Positions 54,454 through 63,194 of a stretch of 64,000 nucleotides of DNA are shown here, piece after piece. The DNA is taken from assembly GCF_000403785.1 (NCBI RefSeq), contig NZ_APHJ01000031.1, positions 19,174 to 83,173 on the forward strand. Reading direction: 5' to 3'. Made by a program: the position numbers and the translations under genes. Source of the stretch: Gillisia sp. CAL575. GTDB lineage: Bacteria; Bacteroidota; Bacteroidia; Flavobacteriales; Flavobacteriaceae. The stretch's first letter is position 1, and every line of letters begins with the position of its first letter. A model generated the notes under the pieces. That model was given only the letters and a program-made list of their open reading frames with translations, had not been told where the DNA came from and did no database searches.

Positions 54454-55122
54454 ATGATTTATATTCTGCCACTCTTATCGGTTCTAATTGGTTTTTTTAT
54501 AGCCTTATTTTTAAAACCGAATTCCTCTGTAGCTTTTAAACTATTGCTTTCTTTTAGTGGAGCTTATCTATTATCTGTAACTGTTTTTGAATTGCTTCCG
54601 GACGTCTATGGTTCTGGGGAAGCTCAAATTGGCGTATTTATTATGTTAGGATTACTGCTTCAGATTGTTCTGGAGTTTTTGTCCAAAGGAGCAGAACACG
54701 GACATATTCATCACGAGGGCAATGCGGCTCATTTCCCTATTTTATTGTTGATTAGTTTAGGAATCCATTCTTTACTCGAAGGTTTTCCGCTGAATACTTC
54801 AGAGCATTTATTATATGGGGTCGTAATACATAAGATTCCGGTAGCTGCAATTTTATCTGCTTTCTTATTACAATCTAACATCGGAAAATTTAAAGTCGCT
54901 TTGTTTTTAATGCTCTTCGCTTTCATGACTCCTTTGGGAAGTTGGATGTCGGCTAATTTTGAAATACTTAATGAATACACTACTTATATAAGTGCTGTAG
55001 TGATTGGGATCTTTCTGCATGTTTCAACCACTATTATTTTTGAAGCTTCAAAAACACACACTTTTAATGCCTCTAAATTAGCAGTGATAGTTGCTGGAAT
55101 ATTATTGGCCTATTTATTATAA
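54454..55122 (+). CDS. ZIP-family metal transporter
   Basis: A 222-residue inner-membrane protein with eight short hydrophobic helices. The histidine-rich cytoplasmic loop EHGHIHHEG lies between helices 3 and 4, helix 4 has the metal ligands LGIHSLLEGF (His, Ser, Glu) and helix 5 has VIHKIPVAAIL, as in ZIP zinc or iron importers. It is shorter than typical ZIP proteins by a few dozen residues but complete in its motifs. The metal is not predictable. It lies 1 bp from the DUF4268 gene. Confidence 0.9.
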   Translation: MIYILPLLSVLIGFFIALFLKPNSSVAFKLLLSFSGAYLLSVTVFELLPDVYGSGEAQIGVFIMLGLLLQIVLEFLSKGAEHGHIHHEGNAAHFPILLLISLGIHSLLEGFPLNTSEHLLYGVVIHKIPVAAILSAFLLQSNIGKFKVALFLMLFAFMTPLGSWMSANFEILNEYTTYISAVVIGIFLHVSTTIIFEASKTHTFNASKLAVIVAGILLAYLL

Positions 55123-55123
55123 A

Positions 55124-55552
55124 ATGTTTAACAAGGAAGACTCAAAAAAAATACGCGAGGAATTCTGGACCAGCTTTGGAAAAAGTTATCCTCATAAATG
55201 GGTGCTTTATAATACAGGTATTAAGGAAGTGCAATTAAAGTTTACTTTCAATACAGATTTCGCACAAGTTTCTTTAGACATATTCAGTATAGATGAGGTG
55301 ATCCAAGAATATTATTTCGAAAAAATCTATGCTTTAAAAACTATTCTAAAAGAAGAATATTTACAGAATATAGCGATTGAAGATCACTATCTCTTACCAG
55401 AAGGTAAGGAAGTATCTAAATTTTATCTGCAATTAGATTCGGTGAATATCCATAACAAAAATCACTGGCCACAGGTTTTTGAATTTCTGAATAACAATAT
55501 GGAAAAGTTAGAAGCGTTTTTTGTAGAGTATAAAGATTATATAGAAGAATAA
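55124..55552 (+). CDS. DUF4268 protein
   Basis: A 142-residue cytoplasmic protein with the DUF4268 pattern: DSKKIREEFWTSFGKSYPHKWVLYNTGIKE at the start, then a helix-rich middle and YLQLDSVNIHNKNHWPQVFEF near the end. The fold resembles PD-(D/E)XK-related proteins, but I cannot point to a catalytic set. The ATG at 55124 fits the conserved start; an upstream in-frame start would overlap the ZIP gene. It is co-transcribed with the ZIP transporter. Confidence 0.85.
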   Translation: MFNKEDSKKIREEFWTSFGKSYPHKWVLYNTGIKEVQLKFTFNTDFAQVSLDIFSIDEVIQEYYFEKIYALKTILKEEYLQNIAIEDHYLLPEGKEVSKFYLQLDSVNIHNKNHWPQVFEFLNNNMEKLEAFFVEYKDYIEE

Positions 55553-55689
55553 TCTGAATTTATCTTATAAAATTATAGAATAATCAATATTTTGTTGATA
55601 TATTTACCAATAATCATGAATTAATTTCAACATTACTTCCTTATTTATGAAAAAAGTGTAAATTTATTTATCCTTTTCAAAAATTTACT

Positions 55690-56322
55690 ATGAAACATCT
55701 TGCTCTTCTTTTTGTTTTAGCATTCCTATTATATAGTTGTGAAACTTCGGAACCAGCACAAGACGTTCCTATCGTGGAAGTTGTAGATGATACTGCCATC
55801 GACGTAGAAAACGAGGAAGAAACAGAGGAAGAGGACCGATGGGCAAATTTTGTATATACTACAATTACAATTAAACCTTATTATTATCCAAACTCAGAAA
55901 TTGAATATTATTATAATGAATATGACCGTCTGGCTTCAAAAATTGTTGAAGGAGATAGACTTGTTTTTTTCTATTCTGAAGCCGCGCATGATAGAATAGA
56001 TACCATTACCGGGCAAAGACTTGCAGATAGCGCCTATAGAAAACATCTACTATTCGCAATTGATTCAGATAAAACGGAATTTAAATTAGAAAATACAGAT
56101 TTTAGCGCTGCTTCCTCAAAATATGGATTATTCGCGTTCTTCCCAGATAGCGGATACCACGAAATTACTAATGGTTTTATTGAAGGCATCAAAATCAGCG
56201 AGACAGAATGGGAAATAACTACTAATATAACATGGACCATCCCAGCGAATGAGTTTCATGGAGAAGATCTCGATTACGAATTTCAACTCTCCTCCAACTT
56301 TATTCCAGAGCCAGAAGAATAG
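55690..56322 (+). CDS. Lipoprotein of unknown function
   Basis: A 210-residue lipoprotein (KHLALLFVLAFLLYSC, lipobox LYSC). After the cysteine comes a linker rich in acidic residues (VENEEETEEEDR), then a beta-rich domain with YYYPNSEIEYYYNEYDRLASK and RQTTS-free polar strands. No family is recognised. It sits alone, 137 bp after the DUF4268 gene. Confidence 0.7.
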   Translation: MKHLALLFVLAFLLYSCETSEPAQDVPIVEVVDDTAIDVENEEETEEEDRWANFVYTTITIKPYYYPNSEIEYYYNEYDRLASKIVEGDRLVFFYSEAAHDRIDTITGQRLADSAYRKHLLFAIDSDKTEFKLENTDFSAASSKYGLFAFFPDSGYHEITNGFIEGIKISETEWEITTNITWTIPANEFHGEDLDYEFQLSSNFIPEPEE

Positions 56323-56401
56323 AGTTTTCAAACTCAATTCTCTTATAAATCTCACTAAATAACTCGCATTTTCAAGTATCTTTGCAGGCATTATTTAGCC
56401 T

Positions 56402-57349
56402 ATGAGTTTTACTTTACTTTCCTCTCCCTTACAAGGATTTACAGATTTCCGATTTAGGAATGCTTTCCATCACTATTTTGGTGGAATAGACACCTTTTAC
56501 GCGCCATATATTCGCTTAGATGGGAAGATGATGGTAAAAAACTCCTATCAACGGGATCTTCTTCCAGAACACAATAATACTTTAGAGGTAATTCCGCAGG
56601 TGATCACTAGCGATGCAGATGAATTCTTATTTGTAGCTAAGTACGTACAGGAATTAGGATACAAGGAACTCAACTGGAATTTAGGTTGCCCGTATCCTAT
56701 GGTAACCAAACGAGGAATGGGTTCTGGCTTGATCTGTCATCCTGCGAAAATTGACCATATTTTAGATCGAGCACATTCTGAAACAGATATTCTGGTTTCT
56801 ATGAAAATGAGAATGGGTTATGAAAACAGCAATGAGATCTTAGAGGCCTTTCCTATTTTGGATAAATATCCTTTGAAGAATATTGCTATTCACGCACGCA
56901 TAGGAAAGCAACTTTACAAAGGTGGCGTAGATCTGGACGCATTTGAGCGCTGTATTACTAGCACAAAACATAAGTTATACTATAACGGTGATGTTACTAG
57001 TGTTGAAACCTTTAAGAATATGCAGGAACGTTTTACGAGCATCGATCATTTTATGATTGGTCGCGGCCTTATTTCAGATCCCTTTTTGCCAAGTATGATA
57101 AAGAAAGACACAACAGAATATCCAAAAGACCGCTGGAAGATCTTCAGTGAATTTCATGATACAATTTATGAGCAGTACGATGCTGCACTGTCTGGCCCTA
57201 CTCCTATCAAGATGAAAATGCAAGGATTTTGGAGCTACTTTTCAGAATCCTTCAGCAATCCGCAGAAGACCTTTAAAAAAATAAAAAAAGCAAATAATCC
57301 CAAAGCTTACAAACTAGCTGTTTCAGAAATATTAAAAAGCGCACAATAA
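56402..57349 (+). CDS. dus: tRNA-dihydrouridine synthase
   Basis: A 315-residue FMN enzyme that reduces uridine in tRNA to dihydrouridine. It has SPLQGFTDFRFRNAFH (FMN-binding N-terminus), NWNLGCPYPMVTKRGMGSGL with the catalytic cysteine, SMKMRMGYE, IAIHARIGKQLYKG and MIGRGLISDPFL. The size and the DusC-like N-terminus place it in the Dus family, but which uridine it modifies cannot be told. The radical SAM gene starts 33 bp later on the same strand. Confidence 0.94.
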   Translation: MSFTLLSSPLQGFTDFRFRNAFHHYFGGIDTFYAPYIRLDGKMMVKNSYQRDLLPEHNNTLEVIPQVITSDADEFLFVAKYVQELGYKELNWNLGCPYPMVTKRGMGSGLICHPAKIDHILDRAHSETDILVSMKMRMGYENSNEILEAFPILDKYPLKNIAIHARIGKQLYKGGVDLDAFERCITSTKHKLYYNGDVTSVETFKNMQERFTSIDHFMIGRGLISDPFLPSMIKKDTTEYPKDRWKIFSEFHDTIYEQYDAALSGPTPIKMKMQGFWSYFSESFSNPQKTFKKIKKANNPKAYKLAVSEILKSAQ

Positions 57350-57382
57350 GCTATCTTTGTAGGCACTATTTAAAATGCTATT

Positions 57383-59578
57383 TTGAAAGACCTTTTACTT
57401 CTTACTCCACCATTTACTCAATTAAATACGCCATACCCTGCTACGTCCTATTTAAAAGGTTTCCTGAATACCAAAAGTATTTCTTCCTATCAAATGGATC
57501 TTGGAATAGAAGTGATCCTCGAGCTATTTTCAGAAGATACTTTTAGCGAATTATTCGAGATCGCTTATCAAAATGATAGTATTCAATCTGAAAATTGTGA
57601 ACGCATCTATGCTTTAAAAGATGCATATTTACAACCATTAAATGAAGTTATCCGTTTTCTACAAGGCAAGAATAATACCTTGGCCAGACAAATTTGCACT
57701 GATAACTTTTTACCTCGCGCTTCCAGATTCGATCAGTTAGACGATATGGATTGGGCATTTGGATCTATGGGAATGCAAGATAAAGCAAAGCATTTAGCTA
57801 CCTTATATTTGGAAGATCTTTCAGATTTCATTGTGGAATGCATTGACGATAATTTTGGATTCAGCAGATATGCCGAACGACTTGGGCAAAGTGCCAATTC
57901 GTTTGATGAACTTTACGAGGAACTACAAGAAGACACCACTTTAATAGATCTTATTACACTAGAGATCCTTAATGATCAGCTAAAAATCACACAGCCTAAA
58001 TTGGTATGTATCTCTGTTCCTTTTCCCGGAAATCTTTATAGTGCTTTAAGATGTGGGCAATTCATAAAGGAGAATTATCCCGATATCAAGATAGCGATGG
58101 GTGGTGGGTTTCCGAATACAGAATTAAGATCTGTTTCTGATACCCGTGTTTTCGAGTTTTTAGACTATATCACTTTAGATGATGGGGAATTGCCAATTGA
58201 GCTTTTAGCTGAAGCTGTTTGTTCTAATGATAAATCTGAAGCATCCACTTTTAAAAGAACGTTTATTCTGGAAGATGGAAAAGTGGTTTATAAAAATGAC
58301 ACTTTAAAAGCAGATTATAAACAAATTGATCTTGGAACTCCAGATTATTCAGACCTATTATTAGAAGATTATATCTCTGTAATAGAGATCGCGAATCCTA
58401 TGCACAGTTTATGGAGCGATGGGCGTTGGAATAAGCTTACCATGGCTCACGGCTGTTATTGGGGTAAATGTACTTTTTGTGACATTTCTCTGGATTATAT
58501 TAAGATCTATGAGCCTATTGCTGCCAAAATATTGGTAGATAGAATGGAACAACTTATTGAGCAAACTGGAGAAAACGGATTCCATTTTGTAGATGAAGCT
58601 GCACCACCTGCTTTAATGAAGGCTTTGGCTTTAGAAATTATAAAGCGAAAGCTGACAGTAACCTGGTGGACCAATATTAGGTTTGAAAAGAATTTTACTA
58701 AAGATCTTTGCTTATTGCTGAAGGCATCCGGGTGTATTGCAATTTCCGGCGGACTTGAAGTAGCATCAGACAGGTTATTGAAATTGATAGATAAAGGTGT
58801 TACGGTATCTCAGGTAGCACAAGTAACTCAAAATCTTACCGAAGCCAATATTATGGTGCATTCTTACCTAATGTACGGGTACCCAACGCAGACTGTTCAG
58901 GAAACTGTAGACAGTTTAGAAATGGTTAGGCAATTATTTGAAATGGGAATTATCCAATCTGGTTTCTGGCATCAGTTCGCTTTGACAGCACACAGCCCGG
59001 TGGGATTGAATCCTTCAGAATATGGAATAACGCCCAATTATAAGAACATCACTTTTGCAAATAATGATGTAGATTTTAAGGATCATACGGGAATAGATCA
59101 TTCCAAATTCAGCTTCGGACTCAAGAAATCTCTTTTCAATTTTATGCATGGAATCGGATTCGAACTTTCACTTCAGGAATGGTTCGATTTTAAAATTCCG
59201 AAGACACAAATCGATCCTTATTTTATTGAAGAATGTTTAGAAACAGATCCTAATTTCAATGTAAAGCCTTCAGCAAAAATAGTTTGGTTAGGAGCGCTAC
59301 CGATAGTTTCTGAACAAGTAAAAACGAAAAGAGGTGTTACAAGACATCAGTTGGCATTTACTTTTCATAGCAATTTAAGTAGTTTTCAGATTGTTTTAGA
59401 AAAAGAACCCGGAGAATGGTTACTTAGAAACTTGCAATTGTTACAACCACAAAATGAAAAGCTACGCTCTTTTTCTGATCTAAAAAAAGATTTTGAAATG
59501 GAAATGGAAGATTTTGAACTCTTTTGGTTCTCTAAACCGTTACTACTTTTAAAAGCAAACGGATTACTAATTTTGTAA
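57383..59578 (+). CDS. B12-binding-like radical SAM protein
   Basis: A 731-residue iron-sulfur enzyme. The N-terminal part has a Rossmann-type, B12-binding-like region (about 200-275: LVCISVPFPGNLYSALRCGQ, then GGGFPNTELRS and DDGELPIELL). The radical SAM domain carries HGCYWGKCTFCDIS with Cys358, Cys363 and Cys366, a CX4CX2C spacing one residue longer than the usual CX3CX2C. GGLEVASDRLL and MYGYPTQT follow as SAM-binding motifs. The start is TTG at 57383; the ATG 8 bp upstream is out of frame. The reaction and substrate are unknown. It follows dus by 33 bp. Confidence 0.85.
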   Translation: MKDLLLLTPPFTQLNTPYPATSYLKGFLNTKSISSYQMDLGIEVILELFSEDTFSELFEIAYQNDSIQSENCERIYALKDAYLQPLNEVIRFLQGKNNTLARQICTDNFLPRASRFDQLDDMDWAFGSMGMQDKAKHLATLYLEDLSDFIVECIDDNFGFSRYAERLGQSANSFDELYEELQEDTTLIDLITLEILNDQLKITQPKLVCISVPFPGNLYSALRCGQFIKENYPDIKIAMGGGFPNTELRSVSDTRVFEFLDYITLDDGELPIELLAEAVCSNDKSEASTFKRTFILEDGKVVYKNDTLKADYKQIDLGTPDYSDLLLEDYISVIEIANPMHSLWSDGRWNKLTMAHGCYWGKCTFCDISLDYIKIYEPIAAKILVDRMEQLIEQTGENGFHFVDEAAPPALMKALALEIIKRKLTVTWWTNIRFEKNFTKDLCLLLKASGCIAISGGLEVASDRLLKLIDKGVTVSQVAQVTQNLTEANIMVHSYLMYGYPTQTVQETVDSLEMVRQLFEMGIIQSGFWHQFALTAHSPVGLNPSEYGITPNYKNITFANNDVDFKDHTGIDHSKFSFGLKKSLFNFMHGIGFELSLQEWFDFKIPKTQIDPYFIEECLETDPNFNVKPSAKIVWLGALPIVSEQVKTKRGVTRHQLAFTFHSNLSSFQIVLEKEPGEWLLRNLQLLQPQNEKLRSFSDLKKDFEMEMEDFELFWFSKPLLLLKANGLLIL

Positions 59579-59663
59579 TCAAAAATTTTGTGTTATAATC
59601 TAATAGATATTCGCATAAACCTCTTTAAATCATTTATTTATAGTATTTTAACTCTATATATAA

Positions 59664-60809
59664 ATGATTATGGAGCAGGTTAGACTTTTCCCATTTGAAC
59701 ATCACGATGTTTTGCAAATTGGCATCGCATTTAAGTATAATGCTGAATTAAAATCCCATTTAAAAAAACTAGAAATAATTAAATGGACTCAAACTCATTC
59801 TTGTTATTACGTAGAGTTTGTTCAGAAAAATAAAGAAATTCTATATCGTCATCTTCAGAAATACGACTGTGAAATCGATTATTCTGAGTTACAATCTTAT
59901 ACCATTAGCTCTAGGATTGATGATGACTTAAAAGAATTCAGTTCTTATCTTGAAGGAAAAAGATATAGTAAAAGTACTATTGGTACTTATTGCAGCTTTA
60001 TCCATAAGCTTTTAAAATTTCAGCAAAAACCAATTTCAGAATATACTAATAGAGATGTAGAATTATTTATAGAAAAGGAGATTGCTCAGCAAGGATATTC
60101 AATAAGTACGCATAGGCAGTGTATAAGCGCGTTGAAGCAGTTCGAAAAATTACATAAATTAGATGCTTTGAATGTGGATGATATTGATAGACCAAACAAG
60201 AGTAAATATTTGCCTGTGGTGCTTTCTAAGGAGGAGGTTATAGATATTTTTAGAGCTACCAGAAACTTAAAGCATCGTACTTTGCTCATTCTAATTTATT
60301 CTTCGGGTTTACGCATTGGGGAAGCTTTAAGTTTAAAATTGCGAGATATTGATGTGGACCGCAGGCAGATCTATGTGCGAAATGGAAAGGGTAGAAAAGA
60401 CAGGCATGTGGTCATGGCGGAAGCTTTTGTTCCCCTACTTTATAATTATCTTACCAGCTATAAGCCGGAGAAATTATTTGTTGAAGGCAAAGATGGCGAG
60501 GAATATAGCGCCTCTTCTGTGAGAAGTTTTTTAAAACTTGCGTGTAGTCGGGCAAGGATCAAGAAACATGTTACACCACACACCTTGCGTCATTCTTATG
60601 CCACACACATGTTGGAAAATGGGATTGATCTAAGGCACATTCAGGCATTATTAGGGCATTCCCGTCCAGAAACGACGATGATCTATACACATGTGACTCA
60701 GCATGATTTGCTGAAGATCAAGAGTCCATTGGACGTAGCTTTAAAGCAATTATCCGAATCCGATAAAAACCCTGAAAACCTACGTTTATCCCGGAATATT
60801 TTCGATTAA
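59664..60809 (+). CDS. Tyrosine recombinase, likely integrase of the adjacent cassette array
   Basis: A 381-residue tyrosine recombinase. An unusual N-terminal region of about 75 residues precedes a SAM-like core-binding domain (85-165). The catalytic residues are complete: Arg217 (SSGLRIGEAL), Lys242, His306 and Arg309 (HTLRHSYATH), His332 (LGHSRP) and Tyr341. The C-terminus continues KIKSPLDVALKQL, like the RSPLD tail of integron integrases, but the IntI-specific helix insertion before the HxxR motif is missing. It lies 28 bp upstream of the first cassette boundary and reads in the same direction as the array. That it mobilises the cassettes is inferred from position and similarity. ATG 59670 is an alternative start. 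Confidence 0.88.
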   Translation: MIMEQVRLFPFEHHDVLQIGIAFKYNAELKSHLKKLEIIKWTQTHSCYYVEFVQKNKEILYRHLQKYDCEIDYSELQSYTISSRIDDDLKEFSSYLEGKRYSKSTIGTYCSFIHKLLKFQQKPISEYTNRDVELFIEKEIAQQGYSISTHRQCISALKQFEKLHKLDALNVDDIDRPNKSKYLPVVLSKEEVIDIFRATRNLKHRTLLILIYSSGLRIGEALSLKLRDIDVDRRQIYVRNGKGRKDRHVVMAEAFVPLLYNYLTSYKPEKLFVEGKDGEEYSASSVRSFLKLACSRARIKKHVTPHTLRHSYATHMLENGIDLRHIQALLGHSRPETTMIYTHVTQHDLLKIKSPLDVALKQLSESDKNPENLRLSRNIFD

Positions 60810-60826
60810 AAGTGTATATTCGATTT

Positions 60827-60850
60827 GATATAACACGTTGCCAGTAATAC
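60827..60850 (+). other. Candidate primary insertion site (attI-like)
   Basis: GATATAACACGTTGCC leads into cassette 1. The core CGTTGCC matches the right end of the array repeats (CCGTTGC), but the ~130-bp repeat body is absent upstream, as expected for an attI site rather than an attC site. The inferred crossover is G^TT at 60837/60838. It lies 18-28 bp after the recombinase stop codon. Confidence 0.5.
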
Positions 60851-62497
60851 CAAAATCATATGAACATAAAAATTATATTTCAATTAAGTTTACTTTTATA
60901 TTTTTCCTATTCTTTCGGGCAAGAAACTACTACTCCATATGTATTATCGACTAATACGCCAAATTGTATTATTAATAACGTCACAGTTGATAATAATTCA
61001 ACAAAAATAATGATGACCTATTGGAAAACAAAATCTGACGCATATCAAGCTTGGGTCTCTTTTAGTTCAAACACCTTTATTATCGATACAAAAACAAATG
61101 AACGGTTTCAAATAAAATCCTTACACAATTTGCAAGGTAGATTGGAATTGAATCAAAGATATTCTACTAAAGGACGTAAAGGAAAAGTTGGTGAGAAAAA
61201 CACAACTATTTATGTTTTTGGTTTTGAATTTCCTCCTTTACCTTCAGGAGTTGAAAATATTGACATCGTAGAAGAAATAAATGGAGAGTACGGTTTTGTC
61301 TGGCGAGGAATAAAAATTAATAATCCAGATAAAAGCATTTCATCAAATTGGAATGAAAACAAAATAAAAACTTATTGGAACAGTAATGGAATTGATCCAA
61401 TTGAGGGGATTTACGAAAATACTGTTTCAAGTCAAACTCAATCTAAATATAAAATAGCAATTAAAAAAAATGGACAAAATTACGAGGCTATTTATTTAGA
61501 TGGTGCAGACAATTCAAAATGGAACGAAGGAGATATTAAAGCACTAATTACAACAACTGCTTCGCCAAATATATATGCAACTGATTGGTATATGTCAAAT
61601 AAAGTTCTCAACGAAAACGTATATACGTCTTTTGAACCTGGTATAATGAGACTAATTTGGACTGATAATAGTCCAGAATCATTATATCTTAAATTATATC
61701 CGACAAATAGTGACGAATTAAATATTTCAAATTCAACCAAATCTTCAGGAACTGGGTTTGCTTTATCGTCAAATGGATATATAGTTACAAATTATCATGT
61801 AACAAATGGGGCTAAAAAAATTACAGTAAAAGGAATCAAAGGAGATTTTTTTAAATCTTTTAATGCTAAAGTAATAATAGAAGACAAAAATAACGACTTA
61901 TCAATAATTAAAATTGAAGATCCTAAATTCACAACTCTTGGTATAATACCTTATAAAATTGACAACAATACTTCTGATGTTGGAAATTCAGTGTATGCTC
62001 TAGGATATCCACTTCGAGCAACAATGGGAGATGAAGTAAAGTTAACAAATGGAATTATTAGTTCAAAAACCGGATTTCAAGGAGACATTACAAGTTATCA
62101 AACTAGCGTTCCAGTCCAATCAGGAAACAGTGGTGGACCATTATTTGACTCGAGAGGTAATGTAATTGCAATAATAAACGCAAAACATCTTGATGCAGAA
62201 AATGCATCATATGCTATCAAAACTAGCTATTTGAATAATTTAATTCAGTCAATGAATAATAGGCCAACTCTTTCAACAAATAACCAATTATCATCAGAAC
62301 TTTCTGAACAAGTTAAATTTATAAAGGAATTTATTTATATAATTGAGATAAATTGAACCAAAGTACTACTGGCAACATCGGTTAAGCGCAAATAGCGGGC
62401 ATTCTGGTGAAAAGTATTATTTTAGAGACCAAGTAAAAAACAACAAAGCCGACAAGGACGCGTCCCTACTCCACCCTACTTGCCTTAACCAAGACCG
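60838..62497 (+). mobile_element. Cassette 1 (about 1660 bp): protease gene plus recombination repeat
   Basis: The boundaries are set by the G^TTGC cores. The cassette start GTTGCCAGTAATAC (60837-60850) is complementary, with one mismatch in 14, to GTACTACTGGCAAC (62363-62376) at the left end of its own repeat. A single plus-strand gene fills it, with 22 bp before the ATG and 6 bp after the stop. This is the compact layout of an integron gene cassette. Confidence 0.65.
60860..62356 (+). CDS. Secreted trypsin-like serine protease (cassette cargo)
   Basis: A 498-residue protein with a signal peptide (NIKIIFQLSLLLYFSYSFGQ). The first 290 residues are a beta-rich region without recognised family. 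The C-terminal domain (about 295-475) is an S1C-like, DegP-type trypsin fold with a full triad: His313 in NYHVTNG, Asp346 in NNDLSII and Ser424 in SGNSGGPLF; GTGFALSSNGYIVTN and VYALGYPL are typical surroundings. There is no PDZ domain. It has the AT-rich codon use seen through the array, is the only gene of cassette 1, and has no clear promoter of its own, so it may rely on transcription from the recombinase side. Confidence 0.87.
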   Translation: MNIKIIFQLSLLLYFSYSFGQETTTPYVLSTNTPNCIINNVTVDNNSTKIMMTYWKTKSDAYQAWVSFSSNTFIIDTKTNERFQIKSLHNLQGRLELNQRYSTKGRKGKVGEKNTTIYVFGFEFPPLPSGVENIDIVEEINGEYGFVWRGIKINNPDKSISSNWNENKIKTYWNSNGIDPIEGIYENTVSSQTQSKYKIAIKKNGQNYEAIYLDGADNSKWNEGDIKALITTTASPNIYATDWYMSNKVLNENVYTSFEPGIMRLIWTDNSPESLYLKLYPTNSDELNISNSTKSSGTGFALSSNGYIVTNYHVTNGAKKITVKGIKGDFFKSFNAKVIIEDKNNDLSIIKIEDPKFTTLGIIPYKIDNNTSDVGNSVYALGYPLRATMGDEVKLTNGIISSKTGFQGDITSYQTSVPVQSGNSGGPLFDSRGNVIAIINAKHLDAENASYAIKTSYLNNLIQSMNNRPTLSTNNQLSSELSEQVKFIKEFIYIIEIN

Positions 62498-62501
62498 TTG
62501 C
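62363..62501 (+). repeat. attC-like cassette repeat, copy A
   Basis: The conserved unit spans 62372-62501 (130 nt), preceded by the cassette-specific arm 62363-62371. GCAAC pairs with GTTGC at the ends, GGTTAAGcGCAA (62380-62391) pairs with TTGCCTTAACC with one bulged C, and CAAGTA pairs with TACTTG inside. Copies B and C share the first ~29 and last ~68 bases almost exactly; the middle ~30 bases vary. Confidence 0.8.
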
Positions 62502-63190
62502 CATTTATTGCGAAAAAACTGAAATTTATGAGCAAGTTGATAACCAATAAGAATCTTACAATTATAAATTTCGTGATTGTAACTTATTTCATTTTACTCT
62601 ATCTATTAAGTAATTATAAAATAGATTCTATCCTAATTGGCTTTTTTGTAGAATCGTTAACTATTCCATTCTTAATTTCACAAGTGTTTTTTTTATTCCT
62701 TGGAATTAAACATTTGATAGAGAAAAATGATCGATATTATCCACTAATCTTAAGTCTAATATTATTAATAATTTGTTCTATGCTAACAATAGGAAGTGTT
62801 TTTAAAGAGAGAATTTAAAAACTATTGCGGAATTATACATCGGAAGAAATAATCAAGTTTTCGGAATGAAAACCAAACGAAATATTTAGCCAGTTTGCTG
62901 ATTAAAAAAAATTAAAAGCTGATCTGTACTCTAAAAAAACTTTGACGGAATTTATCACCCAAAATAGAATAGAAAAATATTATTGCATAAATATTCTCCG
63001 AATTTACCCGAGATCTGAAAAAAGAAATTTAAAAACATAATTTGAACTAAGAAAAGCAACAAAGGGCAACATCGGTTAAGCGCAAATAGCGGGCTTAGTC
63101 GAAAAAGTGCTATTTTAGACATCAAGTAAAAAACAACAAAGCCGACAAGAACGCGTCCCTACTCCACGCTACTTGCCTTAACCAAGACCG
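62498..63190 (+). mobile_element. Cassette 2 (about 693 bp): small membrane protein plus recombination repeat
   Basis: The start GTTGCCATTTATTGC (62497-62511) is complementary to GCAACAAAGGGCAAC (63056-63070), with two mismatches in 15. These bases differ from those of cassettes 1 and 3. One gene (62528-62818) begins 30 bp in, followed by about 240 bp of AT-rich sequence (62819-63055) in which I see no further gene. Confidence 0.62.
62528..62818 (+). CDS. Small membrane protein (cassette cargo)
   Basis: A 96-residue protein with three hydrophobic segments (LTIINFVIVTYFILLYLL, IGFFVESLTIPFLISQVFF and YPLILSLILLIICSMLTIG). No family is recognised. The ATG at 62528 is preferred to the in-frame TTG at 62498, which lies in the recombination core itself. 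It is the only coding sequence of cassette 2, in the same orientation as the recombinase and the protease gene. The function is unknown. Confidence 0.62.
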   Translation: MSKLITNKNLTIINFVIVTYFILLYLLSNYKIDSILIGFFVESLTIPFLISQVFFLFLGIKHLIEKNDRYYPLILSLILLIICSMLTIGSVFKERI

Positions 63191-63194
63191 TTGC
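63056..63194 (+). repeat. attC-like cassette repeat, copy B
   Basis: The conserved unit is 63066-63194 (129 nt) with the cassette-specific arm at 63056-63065. It is nearly identical to copy A outside the variable middle, including the ends GCAACATCGGTTAAG and CTTAACCAAGACCGTTGC and the inner CAAGTA/TACTTG arms. Confidence 0.8.
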
